A stretch of 64,000 nucleotides of DNA from Tetradesmus obliquus (taxonomy: Eukaryota > Chlorophyta > Chlorophyceae > Sphaeropleales > Scenedesmaceae). The DNA is taken from NCBI GenBank assembly GCA_030272155.1, contig CP126193.1:620001-684000 (forward strand), given 5' to 3'. Shown piece after piece: positions 1-13,200 of the stretch. The position numbers were made by a program, and so were the translations under genes. Each line of letters begins with the position of its first letter. Position 1 is the first letter of the stretch. Under the pieces are notes generated by a model. It did no database searches. It saw nothing but the letters and a program-made list of their open reading frames with translations, and was not told the DNA's origin.

Positions 1-3000
1 AAAACTGCACAAACAACAGAGGATAGCTATACAGCAGGTTTATATTGAATGCGCTTAATGTTTGAACGTACTTCTTTGATGCCTGCCATGCGCATATGCG
101 GGGGTGTGAAGTCAAACCGGTTTTCAAACGACATCTGCCCGTTGACCATGCGATTTTTTGCAGCTTTGCTGAGCAAAACAGCTCCCTCTAGCACACAAGT
201 ACATATGTAGATCCTTGTTGCCGTTAAAACTCTTTCCTGCAAAGGCAGTGTATCATCTTTCAACTTGCAACTTGTGTACAACCTGCCAGTCACTGGCACT
301 GAGTGGTTGCTACCTGTGTTGCCGTCACAACCGATTGCATAGCATAACAGCACGGCCTGGCACAAAGCCTGAGACAAAAAGATAGTGAACTCCAGCAAAC
401 AAGACGCAGACTCTTGAACTCCAAATCTCCCATGTTCAATACCAGATATATCTCTTATTTATCTCACATTTCAACTCACAGCTCACCACCCACACTCATA
501 CATATACCAAATATCTCTTATATATACCATTTCACGGGAGGTGCTAGATTAATAAATCCAATAACAACCGCAGCTAACCAAAGCTATCCACCCGGTTCTG
601 GGTTCCTGCAGGGGTCATTTTGGTGCTCAGCAGCATCAACTCGAGCAGAGTACCCAACACTCAGGCTACGTCATGTCATCACCAGTGCTCTCCATCCTGC
701 ACAAACATGGCTACAAATATTTGCCAGGCGTGTGCCGAATGTACGGCAGCATATGGGAAAGTTTACTGTACCTGTCCATGCACCATGCAAGCCAGAACCT
801 GCTACAGCCTGAATTGCAGCAATGCATCATTGCTGTTGAAAAGAAGGCAGCGCAGCAGACCTGCAGCTGGCAGGTATGTTAACAAGGAGTTTACATACGC
901 CATGTATGTGGCAGCACAATGCAGACTATTTAGCCGTGTAAGTAGTGTCTGCTGCGCAGACAATGGCTCGTTTTGCACAAAGCACCTGTCACCGAACACA
1001 CGGCTTGGCACACAAAAAAATCCAAACCTTGAACAGGTTCAAGACAGGTGCTGCAGCCTACATCAACAGCATCAGCATGCGCGTGAGTCACATGGCTTGC
1101 TGCACAAGGCAATGTTAGACGTAGCTGCACAAAGCATGGTTGGACCTTGACTGGCTACCTGATATGTTTCCTGTTTTTGATTTCACGAAGCTGTGGTTTT
1201 GGTGTGCACAAAGCTCCAAGTTCATCATGTTACCCATCAAGCCATAGCATTGACGCCATCGGCCCCGCCCCAATGGAGCGGTAACAAGCTCCAAGTTTGT
1301 GCTGCTGGTTGGTCACCAACCCATAGTGTGGCATCCTGTCCCACCAATGATTGGTGCAAGCAGACAGATTCAGCTGGATAGCTGAACAGCGATGCACTGT
1401 GTCGCACGTTTGTTACAGGAAGCACATCGCAGCCACACCTTCAGCTTGACCATGCTCTGTTCAAAGGCACTGTTGGTCTGCTTCGCAAAACAATGGCACC
1501 GCGCTGCCTGATCATGATCTCCAAGCACACTATCATAGGTGGAGCTAGCACTCACGCTGTCCGATCAAGCTTACCTTGTTTGTGGTAAAATATGATAGCG
1601 GTGGAACATTCAGTTACAATCGAATTCGTTGGTAACATGCTGGTCACCCCATCCATGCTGGTGCAGTACAGGCGTCGGATAGTGGCAAGTCAAGGCAACA
1701 GCTGCTGCAATGCACAAGCTGTGTCGGCAGGGCGTACCAACCGTGGCTAGAAGTTCTTGTGGTGCGCAGCAGCTTGGTGCAGCCCCGGACGTTGGAAACA
1801 CAGCAACGTTGTGAGTCAGGTCACCTTTGTGGGTGGGCCTGTGGCCCTACTTTGGTAACTGGTCAAGCGCCACCGCTGCCACTGCAGGAGCCGATGCTGA
1901 CCTGTTTGAAACCCTTGCCACACGGTGTGCTTCCTGCAGTGGTGGTGTGCTTATCACTGCACACGATGTTGTTGCGCTGTGAAACAGTGGCCACGTTTCT
2001 CAGTGAGTTTGTTGGAGAGGGGATCTGTATGGTTGGTGCATGACAAGGCGTCTGAATCAGATCGGACACATCGGATATGCAACAGACGCTGTCACGCCAA
2101 AACAACTCAAGCTGTGTGTGTGACACTAAAAGTGAAGTTGCAATTTGTGTCATGACAAAGCATCAGCATATTGTGACCACTGCTGCAACGACTACATGTC
2201 TGGTTATGGCGGTCATGTCGGCGAGGCATGTCATGCATGGGAGCTGGCAGGTGGTGGCGAGCGCCAGCACTATCTACTGGTTGCGATACTGTGTCACTTT
2301 TGCCCCTGCATGCTGCAAGAACGACCCAACACACAAGATAAATGTAATATTACATCAACACCAGGCCTTGCCAGCACGGTTTGCACCTTACCACTAACAC
2401 AGAAAGCACAACAGTGCAGAGCAAGAGCACAGTAAACCTAAACCCAACCCCATATTGCATCCGTTGTGAAGGCACTAATGCACAGTCAGATGATGAGTGC
2501 GCACCAAAAAGGCGAACACGCAGAGCAAGGCACAGCAATTGATAGCACATGCATTACGCAAAACAGGCAGCTGCAAAAACATACCATGTACGAGTCAGAA
2601 TGTGTCTGGCAATACCATCAGGGCCTTCTGCAGTCAGCCGCTGTCAGCACAGGGCGGAGTGTGCTACATCAGACATGAGCAATGCAACAGCATGCTCCTT
2701 GTCCCTGCACGCTAGTCAAGTGCAGCAAAGACCTGCATAAAGAACATGATGGGAAGCCGCAAAGCTGCTAGGTATCGCACCATGCTGCGCTGTCAGAAAG
2801 CAACAACTTAACACCAGCTGCTGGGACTGAACACACCAGCGCAACCTGCAATAACAAGCAGGTGTTGAGAACGAGCCAACCATATATGGTTGCAACCAGC
2901 AAGACTGCCTAGTCGGTTGTCAGAGCCTGCAGGCCACAACATGTTTTGACAGTGCTGCTATCAACCACAAACTCATACTATCTACTGCTGTGCAACCCTG

Positions 3001-3819
3001 TGCAGCACCAATGTGCATGTGACATCACCCCATCTACACGTGCAGGTGCCCCTGGTGAGAGGAGCTTGTTCGGAACTCTGCTACAACAAGATACAGAGCA
3101 TGCGGAGGTGCGTGCTTTATGGCCTAAGCAGCTGAAAGCATATACTTTAGCAGTAGCTAGCCTCCCTACTCTGCACTCGGCACCAGCGACAAGGCACCCA
3201 AAAGCCGCCGGCAGGCGGCAGCAGGAAGGCCCGGACAGGGGGTTCAGCAGTGCAGGAATGCTGCACAGCACAAGCACAATAAAGGCCGTGCTACATGCTG
3301 TCGAGTCACAAGGCATGCTGTGTATGTGTGACAAATGATGAATGGAAACGAGCAATTCCTGCTGTGCCACCGCAGCTGCAGCTGGATCACACCAACGCCT
3401 ACCACGACACGTGCCAGGCATTGCCAAACAACCTGTACCTGTCTGCTGCATTTCAGGCCGGCTTCATCTCTCTGTGAGGCATCTATAGGTTTTTGATTGT
3501 TCAGGTGTTTCCTTTGCAAATGCAACCATATACTGCAGATGCGTTCTTCGTTCCAGCCCAGCTATTCAACTGCACACTGGCGGCCTACACTGCACAGTCA
3601 CAAAGGGCCTCAGCAGAACCAGACAGCAGACAGCCATAACAGACTCCTCAAACCTCACTTATTTGTGCTTCAAAGCAAGAACGGGGAACAGCGGATGAAG
3701 CATCTGTTGTGTTGGCGTGCTGACACGGGCCATGCTGACCTGCCAGCCAACGCACATGCTACAGCTTGCATGAGTGCGATACATCGCGCTGTCACCGGCG
3801 GGCAAGGCAGGTGTGCCCG
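1..3819. other. No convincing gene (downstream of the giant Cys-module gene)
   Basis: I see no open frame here with convincing domain content or splice structure. The longest candidates (minus strand 27-398, 123 codons; minus strand 2978-3451, 157 codons) match nothing I recognise and have the Cys/His/Ala-rich look of translated non-coding DNA in this genome. The stretch probably holds the 3' flank of the gene ending at 3962 or 3820. A short phrase (aagctccaagtt) recurs at about 1210 and 1285, but there is no extended repeat. Confidence 0.5.
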
Positions 3820-3898
3820 TTATTCATCAAACAGAAACTCGGGATGCGGGCATCTCCCCTGTTCCTCCACCATCCAGGAAGTATCGTCTTCTGCACAC
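3820..3898 (-). CDS. Possible alternative last exon of the Cys-module gene
   Basis: The acceptor GTTGGACAG at 3899-3907 opens a 79-nt frame in the same phase needed after exon 4242-4287. It encodes a short acidic tail (CAEDDTSWMVEEQG...FLFDE) and a stop at 3820-3822. It competes with the exon 3962-3983, which supplies the expected CC and then ends. Both fit the phase. The exon at 3962 is preferred because it completes the module; this one would give a tail with a single Cys. Confidence 0.35.
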
Positions 3899-3961
3899 CT
3901 GTCCAAAGTTGCTGCCCCACTGCCAACCGTGGGGCAGTGCTGGAAGCTGCAAATGCACATC

Positions 3962-5684
3962 TCAGGGGTCGGGGAGGCAGCACCTGCAGGCATCAACGCA
4001 GTTGCAGGCATCGATCTCATTCAATCTGCGCCATTGGGGGTTGTGCAGCATGCCTGGCAGCACTGGTGCTGTTTGCTGAGATGGAAGGCAGCAGTTTGCG
4101 CAGCGTGTCATGCCACTGTCGAGGTGGGCACATTAGCCATGCAGCACTGCAGGCCCGTCCCTTTTCCAGCATGCTCTGTTGCTGGTTTGCCAACCCAGCC
4201 TCCCAGCACAGCAATGCTGTGGGCCACAGCCTGCCACTCACACTGCATCTGATGGGTTGAAGAAGGTGCCTGAGTTGGGGTTGGGCCCTGCGTAACGGCG
4301 AACGTGTAGCAGTGTCAACAGGTCAGCAAAACACTCAACGTTAGCGACGACAGCGGCACTACTGGTGGCTAGCTGTGGTGCTGCAGGCAGCTGCCTGTGC
4401 TGCAAGCCCTGCCCATGGAGCAACCATAAGGTTTCCACACCGCAGCAATGCCTGACTCTGAATCATGCGCATTTGCTGCGTGACATGTACACAGTCCCAG
4501 CATTTGACGGTTGTGTGAGCCGTGTCTAGTCTTGATGCATTGGAAGTTCATCACAAGTGCCGCTGGTTGAAACCTTGTGTGCTGGCAGTGGTCACTAGAT
4601 GCCCTGCAACTCACACAGCGCCTTTGCAGGGTCGCAGTAGTATGTTTGAGCCCCAGGAGTGAGGGGGTCCGTGTCTCCACATGTGGGCATGGGCTGCAAG
4701 CGCAACGTGCAAAGCAGGCAGAGTTTAGTTCAAAGCTTGATCAACAAACCATTGCGTGTAACGTGTGCATGATGCAGCTGCAAAAGGCCAGTCGTTGAAT
4801 TTAATGTGCACGCACCTTTGAGTACAGCAACAGTCACAACACGCGGCTGATGTACAGCAGACAATGCATCAGTTCATCCTACCCGGCAGCATATCTTCTG
4901 TGATGGTGGCGAGGCCATGGCCTTGCGCTCGTCAAACTGCTTGCCAAACCCACACGTCACAGTCTGGTTGCCAGGTGTGATAGGGTCCATGTCGGTGCAT
5001 GTGGCAACCTGTGGGGACAGTGCCAATACACGCGTGTTGAGAGCGTGCCCCGATGGCCCTGCACAACTGGAGCAATATTTGCTGCTGCAATGCATCCCTA
5101 TGAGCCTCTCGTTGGCTCCTGACTGGGGTTCCCACTCCTCGTTGAGTGGAGCATGTAATGTAATGTAATGTAATGCATGCTATGGCATGTAAGTCTGCTG
5201 CTATCATATCACCACTGCAGATAGTGGGTACAGACTGTGGTGCACCCAGCATGGTGGTGGGCTGTGGCGTGCTGCTGCTTTTCTGGTGGAAAGTGGCAGG
5301 AGATCAAAGCTACTGCTGGTAGAGCATTCAAGAGGCAACGACGCAACAGATGTCAATGGCGTTCAACTGAGCTGCGCACGCTGCGCAACAGCTGTATCCA
5401 CTCACCAAACAACACCTGCATACGCAACCGCAGAAAGCAGAGGTGGCAGCTGTAAGTACACTCTTCTGAATGGGCAACAGATGAACGTGGGTCACGTCCA
5501 ACGCTGTCCTGCAGCTTGCTGGTGCAGTTGTGCTGACTGCTGCATCTACACAGTGGCAGCATGCTGGACGAATGCAGCTCGTGCCTTGCCACTTATGATT
5601 GCAATGCCGCCCTTTCATGACTGCCATGTTGTGCAGCACTGACAGCCGCATTGAAGCAAGCTGGGTAGTTCAACTACATGACGT

Positions 5685-5719
<35 letters not shown>

Positions 5720-7233
5720 TCATGTGCTGTGCACTCACAGGGTGTCTGATGGGTTCACTTCATCAGCTCCAGGCCTGAAGACAAGACCCTTGGCAGGATC
5801 ACCTGCAGCAGGACGTGATTCTTATTGATTGTGCCTAGTTATTACGCCTTTTACACTTCTTGTGTGTTCTGCTGCAAGTGAACATGAATGATCACTGCTA
5901 CATGGCACAGTGGTTGCAGTTGCTGTGGCGCAGATTATAATGAGCACTGTTCAACGACAGTGCAACAAAGGTCTGCAGTGCAGCTCGACTGTAAGCAAAC
6001 CCCAGGGTGCTTACAGTAGTAGTTCTGGTCCCCTTCCTTCTGTGGGTAGATGTCTTTGCATGTGGGGACCGCCTGCAAGCAGCAACAGCGGCAGCGCAAG
6101 CAGCCTCTATCAAGGATGTCTGGCTGACTGCCGTACAACCTATAGTTGCTTCATGCAGCAGCACCAAGCCCTGTGCGTGCGGCAAGCGGGCACACAGCAG
6201 ACCACGCAGCATAGCCATGCCACGCAGACTACTATGTGCTGGCAAGCCTGCAATGCTGGGTATCTGCATGGACCTCTGCGCCGATCTAACATGTGCTGAG
6301 CACGTTTATGAAGAGGCTGCAACTCACAGAGCAGCACGTAGCTGCTGTTGGCGGGGACACATTGTCAGAGGACATGTTGTAGGTGGTGCCATTGGCGCAG
6401 GTAAAGCGCTCCAGTGTGCCTGATGATGGGTCAACATCACCGCATGTAGCCCTCTGCAAGCGGCACCAGCAGCACGAGCAGTTCACACACAGGATGGACA
6501 CGTTGAGTCAGGCGATAGCTGTGTCTCGCTGACAGCAGGACCAGCGGCTCGCAGCGACAAACTGAGCAGCAGCAGCAGCAGCAGCAGCAGCTTGCTCAAC
6601 AGCCGGCTGGCAGTGCCAAGCCCTGCAGATACTTTGTGTCTCACGCCGGTAGGCAGCACAAACAGCTGCAGCAACCCTGTAGCTAGCACTGCTGTAGGCT
6701 GGCATCACAAACGTGTGTTGAGCAGGAGTGCTTGCACATCAGTGCACAGGCTGCGCCGCTCACCAGGCAGCACGTGGCGTCGCCAGGTGGGCCGGCCATG
6801 CCTGCATCTGGCTTTGGAACCAGCCCCTTTGTGGCGTCGCATACGTACGGCTGTGGACCGTCAAGGCTGCTGTCTGTGTCACCACAGGTTGATGCAGGCT
6901 GTGCATGGAGCAGCAACCAACGGTTTGAGACGTGGCAAAGGGGGGCAGATATTAGGTGGTTGCTCCCCCAAATGAGGTTGTTGCAAATGCGGCATTTAAT
7001 GAGGGCCTAGAGCTGATGATTTTGCACGGTGCACACAAGCACCTGAGCATAAGTTTCAAGACACAGATTGCAGCATCCAATAATGGGAGGGATTGTATCA
7101 TGCTGCATGCATACATTCATGCATGCACTCACGCATGCAAAGTGTTATCAGCGATCTGACAGTGTGGTGTGCCATGCTGTACAGAGCATCAACTCACCAT
7201 GCAGCACCTGGCAGCCAAGGACAGCAGCAGTAG

Positions 7234-7268
<35 letters not shown>

Positions 7269-10200
7269 CATAATATAGCTCAAGTAGCAGACGTATGTAA
7301 CTCAGGAGTGCTGTGGGCCTTGCTGTGGAACTAGGCACACCACAACACTTGCATGTGGCAAGTGCACAGTTTTGAGAGAACAGAAGCAAAATCAAGGAAG
7401 TGACAGAAAGAGGAAGCGTCACACATAGGACGCGCGGCATGGCATGGTTTGGCTGCTGACGTGCTGCAGTGGCGAAGCTCACTTCTCACGGCTGGGAGGC
7501 CCGTAGTTGTCCATCGCGGGGTTGTACACGGTGCCCTTACCACACCATACACGCTGCGCACCCGGCTTATATGGGTCCTGGTCAGCACATGTCCGTTTCT
7601 GCGTTGGGTGTAACCAGGCATAGATGCACAGGATTAGGCGAGGCAGCAGGAGAGGCAACTGCGCTGCTTGGGAAGCAAGACATTAATCACCGGCATACAC
7701 TGTGGAGGGCATGCCGTGCCAATGCTGTTGTGGTGCTGCCTTGGCATGCTGGTACCTGGGGCGATACAGCCACACCCACAACTGTGGCAGCAGCATTGTG
7801 CATGCAGAACACTGTCATGTCTGGTTGTCCCGTGTTCCTGACACTTACGAAGCAGCACACTTCCAGCGATGGGCTGGGCGCAAAGCTGTTGTTCTGATTG
7901 ACCACGTAGCCATCCTCGGGAGGGCAGTAGAATGGCTGGCAGCCTGGTGTCGACGGGTCGACGTCAAAGCAGCTGATTTTGGGCTGCATTTGTCAGCAAA
8001 CACATGCCATTCGGCAACAAAAAATGTCATGTGTCGGTTATCAGTATCAGTACCATTCGTCCTGTTCAGCAAAACACATGCCATTCGTCCTGTGAGGGTG
8101 AGACCCTTGTTGGACGCTAGACAGGCGCATCAGCGCACTCACATCCAGCTACTGCAGCAGCAATGATGGAAGAACATGGTGCTGACTACACCCTCATGAG
8201 CGGAATATTGCTTCGCTGGGCTTGTGCCTGAGGCACGTCCGTCCTGTACTGTGTCATTGGTATTGGTAGCAGACACATACGTGGCTACGAGCACTTGTTG
8301 CACAGCAGGCCACCACTTGCAATTGCTGAAATTAAGGGCGGAGAATTACACATCAGCGCACCATGCAGCAGACTTGCGGCGAGGGAGGGCTGTAGTCGGA
8401 CATGTTGGTGTTGACCACCCAATCGCCAGGCGGGCAGGCCTGCGGCTGGTTGCCTGGCGTTGCGGGGTCAGTGTCGGCGCATGTTTGGTTCTGCACACAG
8501 CAGCACCCGCAGCAGCAGAAGATTCAAACCCAATTGTGATCACGACATTATGACATGTCAGGTTCTGCGTTGGTGGCACCTGTGCTTAAAAACACACAGC
8601 TTAGTATGTGGTGGTTGCTGGAGTGCTGTTTGTTGGCGTTGTCATGCAGCTGCAAGTCCTGCATCTGGAGTAAAACAGACTGCAGCAGCGCAGCATATAC
8701 TATGGCAGCACCTAGCAACAGTTTGTGAGATAAGCTTGTCTGTGTTGTCAGCAGGTGCAGCACGGCATCCCTCAGTCGTACGCCTTGCGATACAACCAGT
8801 ATGCTATGTTCTTTCGAACAGCGTGGCAGCTGTCGAGCTTATTGATGCAGTGCACTATCTGTGAGCTGTTGGAGATTGTGCCTGAGCCGGCAGCCTGCAG
8901 GGGCAGCAGGTGTGCAAAACTGATATCACAGCAACTCACCACGCAGCAAGCGCTCTCGCTGGGGGGGGTGGCCATGCTGCTGCCTGGCTTGGGGCCGGAA
9001 CCGGCAGGGCACACATACGGCTGGTCATTTGCCTGCACTGGGTCAGTGTCTGCGCAGGTGGCAGGCTTGGGCTGCACACGCGCAAGGGTGCCAGTGAAGA
9101 AACAGGGGCAGGCCTCAAATTAGCAATGTACAGGTATACATCTGCTGGAAGGGCATAAGCAGCATGTTGCAGGAAGGGTGCTTGTGTTAGGTTTACAACC
9201 AGTCGGTGAGCACATGCACAGTGTTGCCCATGACACCCTGCTGAGCTTCTGCGTGTCTGTAAGTGGCCCCAGTGCCTACCTCGCAGCAGGTATTTTCGCC
9301 GGGCGGTGTTGCCATGTCACTGTCTGGCTTGCGGTTGTAGCCTGGCGGGCAGGTGTAGGGCGAGACCCCTGGCTCTGTGGGCTTGGTGTCGCCACAGGTG
9401 GGAGGCGTGATCACCTGTGCGTATGCAAGAGATACAACGATGCAGACTTTACGCTTAGGCAAACATATATGATTGGTGGACTATCTGCTGTGATCATGTT
9501 CAAGGTAAAGCAATCATCTGTGGTATTTATGTAGCAGCTCCTTGTGCTTAGCGATGTATTTTACACGGCGCTCCTTGATTCTGAAAAAACAATGTGATGC
9601 ATACATGCGTGCCGTCAAGCAGTTACGCAGTTCAAACAGCAGGCACGAAGATTGGGTCACATATGCCTGCTAACTCACCCTGCAGCACACAGCAGCGCTG
9701 GGGTTGGTCGCCATCGCAGCGCTTGGCAAGAACTCCAGCCCAGCAGTGCACTGGAACGGCCTTGGGGCGACCCTGCCCAGGTCAATGTTGCCACAGGTGG
9801 CCTGCAGCAAAGAAGCAGACAAAGCGCGGAAGGCAGGCGGGCATCAGAGTCAGCAGCAGCAGGCATGTAGGATGATGTAAACACCAAGTTGCAAGCACAC
9901 AGGCAGGCATGTGGGCAGGTGACTAGTGCAAAACAACAACCATCAAACGCATTCTAGCTTGGCGAACACACCAGCCGAAGCAATCTGTTCTTCCATGCAT
10001 GTATTGATACCGGCTCAGAACACAGCGCACCAACAAGCCATGCCAGCTGCGCTTACCAAGCAGCACGTGTCATCGGAGGGTGGGCTGCTGCCCGTGGCTG
10101 TGCTGTCCACTGCACTGCCAGCTGGGCAGACCCATGGCTGGCCGCCAGCCTGGGTGGCGTTGGTGTCACCGCACGTGGCGGGGATGGGCTGCAGGCGACG

Positions 10201-13200
10201 GTCAAACACATATGTGATTCAGATGGGAGGGGAGAACTGCAGCATATGACACACAAGCATCACACGCAAGCGGCCAACAGCACGCAGACAGAAACAAGGT
10301 TGCCAGGCCTGGCCCTGCGTCGTCGGAGTGCCATGATGAATGCACGACTGCAGCCACTGTTCACAAGCCAGTTGCAAGCGCTTACCACGCAGCAGGTGTC
10401 GTTGCCGGGTGGTGTTGCCATGTCACTGTCTGGCTTGCGATTGTAGCCTGGCGGGCAGGTGTAGGGCTGGGCATTCGGCTCGGCGGGCGCTGTGTCGCCA
10501 CAGGTGGGAGGCGACAAGTTGACCTGTGTGTATGCAGGGCATGTCAAAAGCATAACTCGTGACAGAGAAAACATTGACCAGGTGTAACACAGGTTTTGAC
10601 AATGTTTGCAGGGTTATTAATCACCACACACAGCCACAACCGCAGCATACGCGTGATGCAGGATAGAATGATGCCAACAGACGGACAGCTCTCTTCTGAT
10701 GTGACATCTACGGTGCCTTTGAATCAACCCACCACGCAGCAGACACCATTGCTGGGGCTTGTGGCCATGCTGCTGCCTGGCTTGGTGCTTGAACCGGCTG
10801 GGCAAGCATACGGCTGGTCGTTTGGTTGCACTGGATCAGTGTCTCCGCAAGTAGCAGGCTTAGGCTGCATGTGCGCAAATACAGCAGGATCAGACACAGC
10901 AACAGCATAATCAGCACACTCAAGTCGCTGGAATTACGCAGCAAATGCAAGAGCCAGCGGCCTGGCTTGGCAGGCAAGAGAGCAAACCACACAACAGCTC
11001 CGAAACACTACCTCTCAACGCCATGTGCGGCATACCTGCTCGATGACACTGCTGCTGCACAGCTGCACGTGGCAGCCGTTCCTACCTTGCAGCAGGTATC
11101 GCTGCCGGGTGGTGTGGCCATGTCACTGTCTGGCTTGCGGTTGTAGCCTGGCGGGCAGGTGTAGGGCGAGACCCCTGGCTCTGTGGGCTTGGTGTCGCCA
11201 CAGGTGGGAGGCGTGATCACCTGTGCGTATGCAAGAGATACAACGATGCAGACTTTACGCTTAGGCAAACATATATGATTGGTGGACTATCTGCTGTGAT
11301 CATGTTCAAGGTAAAGCAATCATCTGTGGTATTTATGTAGCAGCTCCTTGTGCTTAGCGATGTATGCAGACCTAACCACCACCAGATGTGTCTTGTGAGG
11401 GGCTGTTGCACTGCATTGAACTCAATCTTTTTGGCAATGGCAGCATGCAAGACAACACGTTACGTTGCCTACACAGTAATCAGAACTCACCACGCAGCAA
11501 GCGCTTTCGCTGGGGGGTGTGGCCATGCTGCTGCCTGGCTTGGGGCCGGAACCGGCAGGGCACACATACGGCTGGTCATTTGCCTGCACTGGATCAGTGT
11601 CTGTGCAGGTGGCAGGCTTGGGCTGCACACGCAGTGAGACAGGCAGAGACAGCAGAACAGGTAGTCAGCACAAGTTTGATTCATGGCACCACTCACACGC
11701 CGAAAAATTACAAAGCATATGCAAGGTATCAGGGCCTTCTAGGCGATTGCTGGCAAATGCACCATCGTTCAAGTTCTGAGCACCGAAGAATAGCATGTGT
11801 GGCAGCGGCTGCATGCAAACCAAGTGCGTACCACGCAGCAGGTGTCGTTGCCGGGTGGTGTTGCCATGTCACTGTCTGGCTTGCGGTTGTAGCCTGGCGG
11901 GCAGGTGTAGGGCGAGACCCCTGGCTCTGTGGGCTTGGTGTTGCCGCAGGTAGGAGGTGTGGTCACCTGCGCGTGTGCAGGTCATACAGGAGGCATGTTT
12001 TACCAGGCCAGCTATGCTGGAAGGTGCACATTGCGCTGCGCATTGCTTGTGCCACTAACGTATTCTGACAAAACCCACAAACCGCCAGTTGTGCTGGCAA
12101 AGTAAACGGTAGCGCGTGAATCTCCTCAACTTTTAGTGTTGGCCGTATGTTGAAAGCCTACGCTACTGCCAGAGGGCCCTCACCACGCAGCAGGCGCTTT
12201 CGCTGGGGGGTGTGGCCATGCTGCTGCCTGGCTTGGGGCCGGAACCGGCAGGGCACGCATACGGCTGGTCATTTGCCTGCACTGGGTCAGTGTCTGCGCA
12301 GGTGGCAGGCTTCGGCTGCACACGCAGTGAGACGGGCAGAGACAGAAAGACGGAGGCAATCAGAGCTGAATCAATAGCACAGCATAGCTTACACTGCACA
12401 ACACCACAAACCTGAATTGACCTGTGAAAGGCCTGCACGTGCGAGCACTGCAAGTGCAGCCTCCTTCTACACAATCATAGAGTATCTACGTGCTGATACA
12501 TATCATGCTGCGGCTGTTGCATGTACTTAGCCTTGAAAGCAGTGCCTACCTCGCAGCAGGCGCCGTTGCCGGGTGGTGTGGCCATGTCACTGTCTGGCTT
12601 GCGGTTGTAGCCTGGCGGGCAGGTGTAGGGCGAGACCCCTGGCTCTGTGGGCTTGGTGTCGCCACAGGTGGGCGGCGTGGTCACCTGTATGTATGCAAGA
12701 GACACAAAGATGCAGACTTAGGCAAATATATACGAACGGTGGACTATCTGCTGTAATCATGTTCAGGGTAAAGCAATTATCTGTGGTTTTGATGCAGCAG
12801 CTCCTTGTGCTTAGGGATGTATGCAGACCTGACCACCACCAAATGTGTCGTGTGAGGCGCTGTTGCTCTGTAGTGAACTCAAGCTTCGTGGCAATGGCAG
12901 CATGCAGGATATCACGTTACGTTGCCGACACCCTAAACAAACTCACTACGCAGCAAGCGCTCTCGCTGGGGGGTGTGGCCATGCTGCTGCCTGGCTTGGG
13001 GCCGGAGCCGGCAGGGCACGCATACGGCTGGTCATTTGCCTGCACTGGGTCCGTGTCTGCGCAGGTGGCAGGCTTGGGCTGCACGCGCAGTGAGACGGGC
13101 AGAGACAGCAGAACAGGCTGTCAAAACAAGTTTGATTCATGACACCACTCACACACCACAACACTATAAAGCATATGCAAGGGATCAGGGCCTTCTAAGC

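Larger units (their letters stand above)
3962..8490 (-). repeat. Cys-modules 61-68 (C-terminal end, several split modules)
   Basis: Exons: 8362-8490, 7849-7983, 7483-7598 plus micro-exon 7198-7207, 6764-6898, 6328-6453, then module 66 in three pieces (6015-6072, 5739-5802, micro-exon 5406-5415), 4883-5008, and module 68 in three pieces (4615-4693, 4242-4287, 3962-3983). Modules 66 and 68 are cut after the second cysteine region: module 66 regains its second Cys from a codon split T|GT, and module 68 reads YYCDPAKAL then PNPNSGTFFNPSDA. The last exon reads V-C-C-L-P-D-P-stop. Modules 61-63 closely match modules 8-10 in sequence and order. Confidence 0.72.

Noticed and set aside
27-398. 123-codon minus-strand frame at the window start
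   Set aside because: Could be a last exon of a gene reaching beyond the window, but nothing in it is recognisable and no acceptor-bounded block stands out.
2978-3451. 157-codon minus-strand frame
   Set aside because: No domain, no splice context and the same composition as random frames in this region.
3497-4252. 251-codon plus-strand frame overlapping the end of the Cys-module gene
   Set aside because: It lies opposite spliced minus-strand exons (3962-3983, 4242-4287), has Cys/His/Gln-rich background composition and no recognisable motif.
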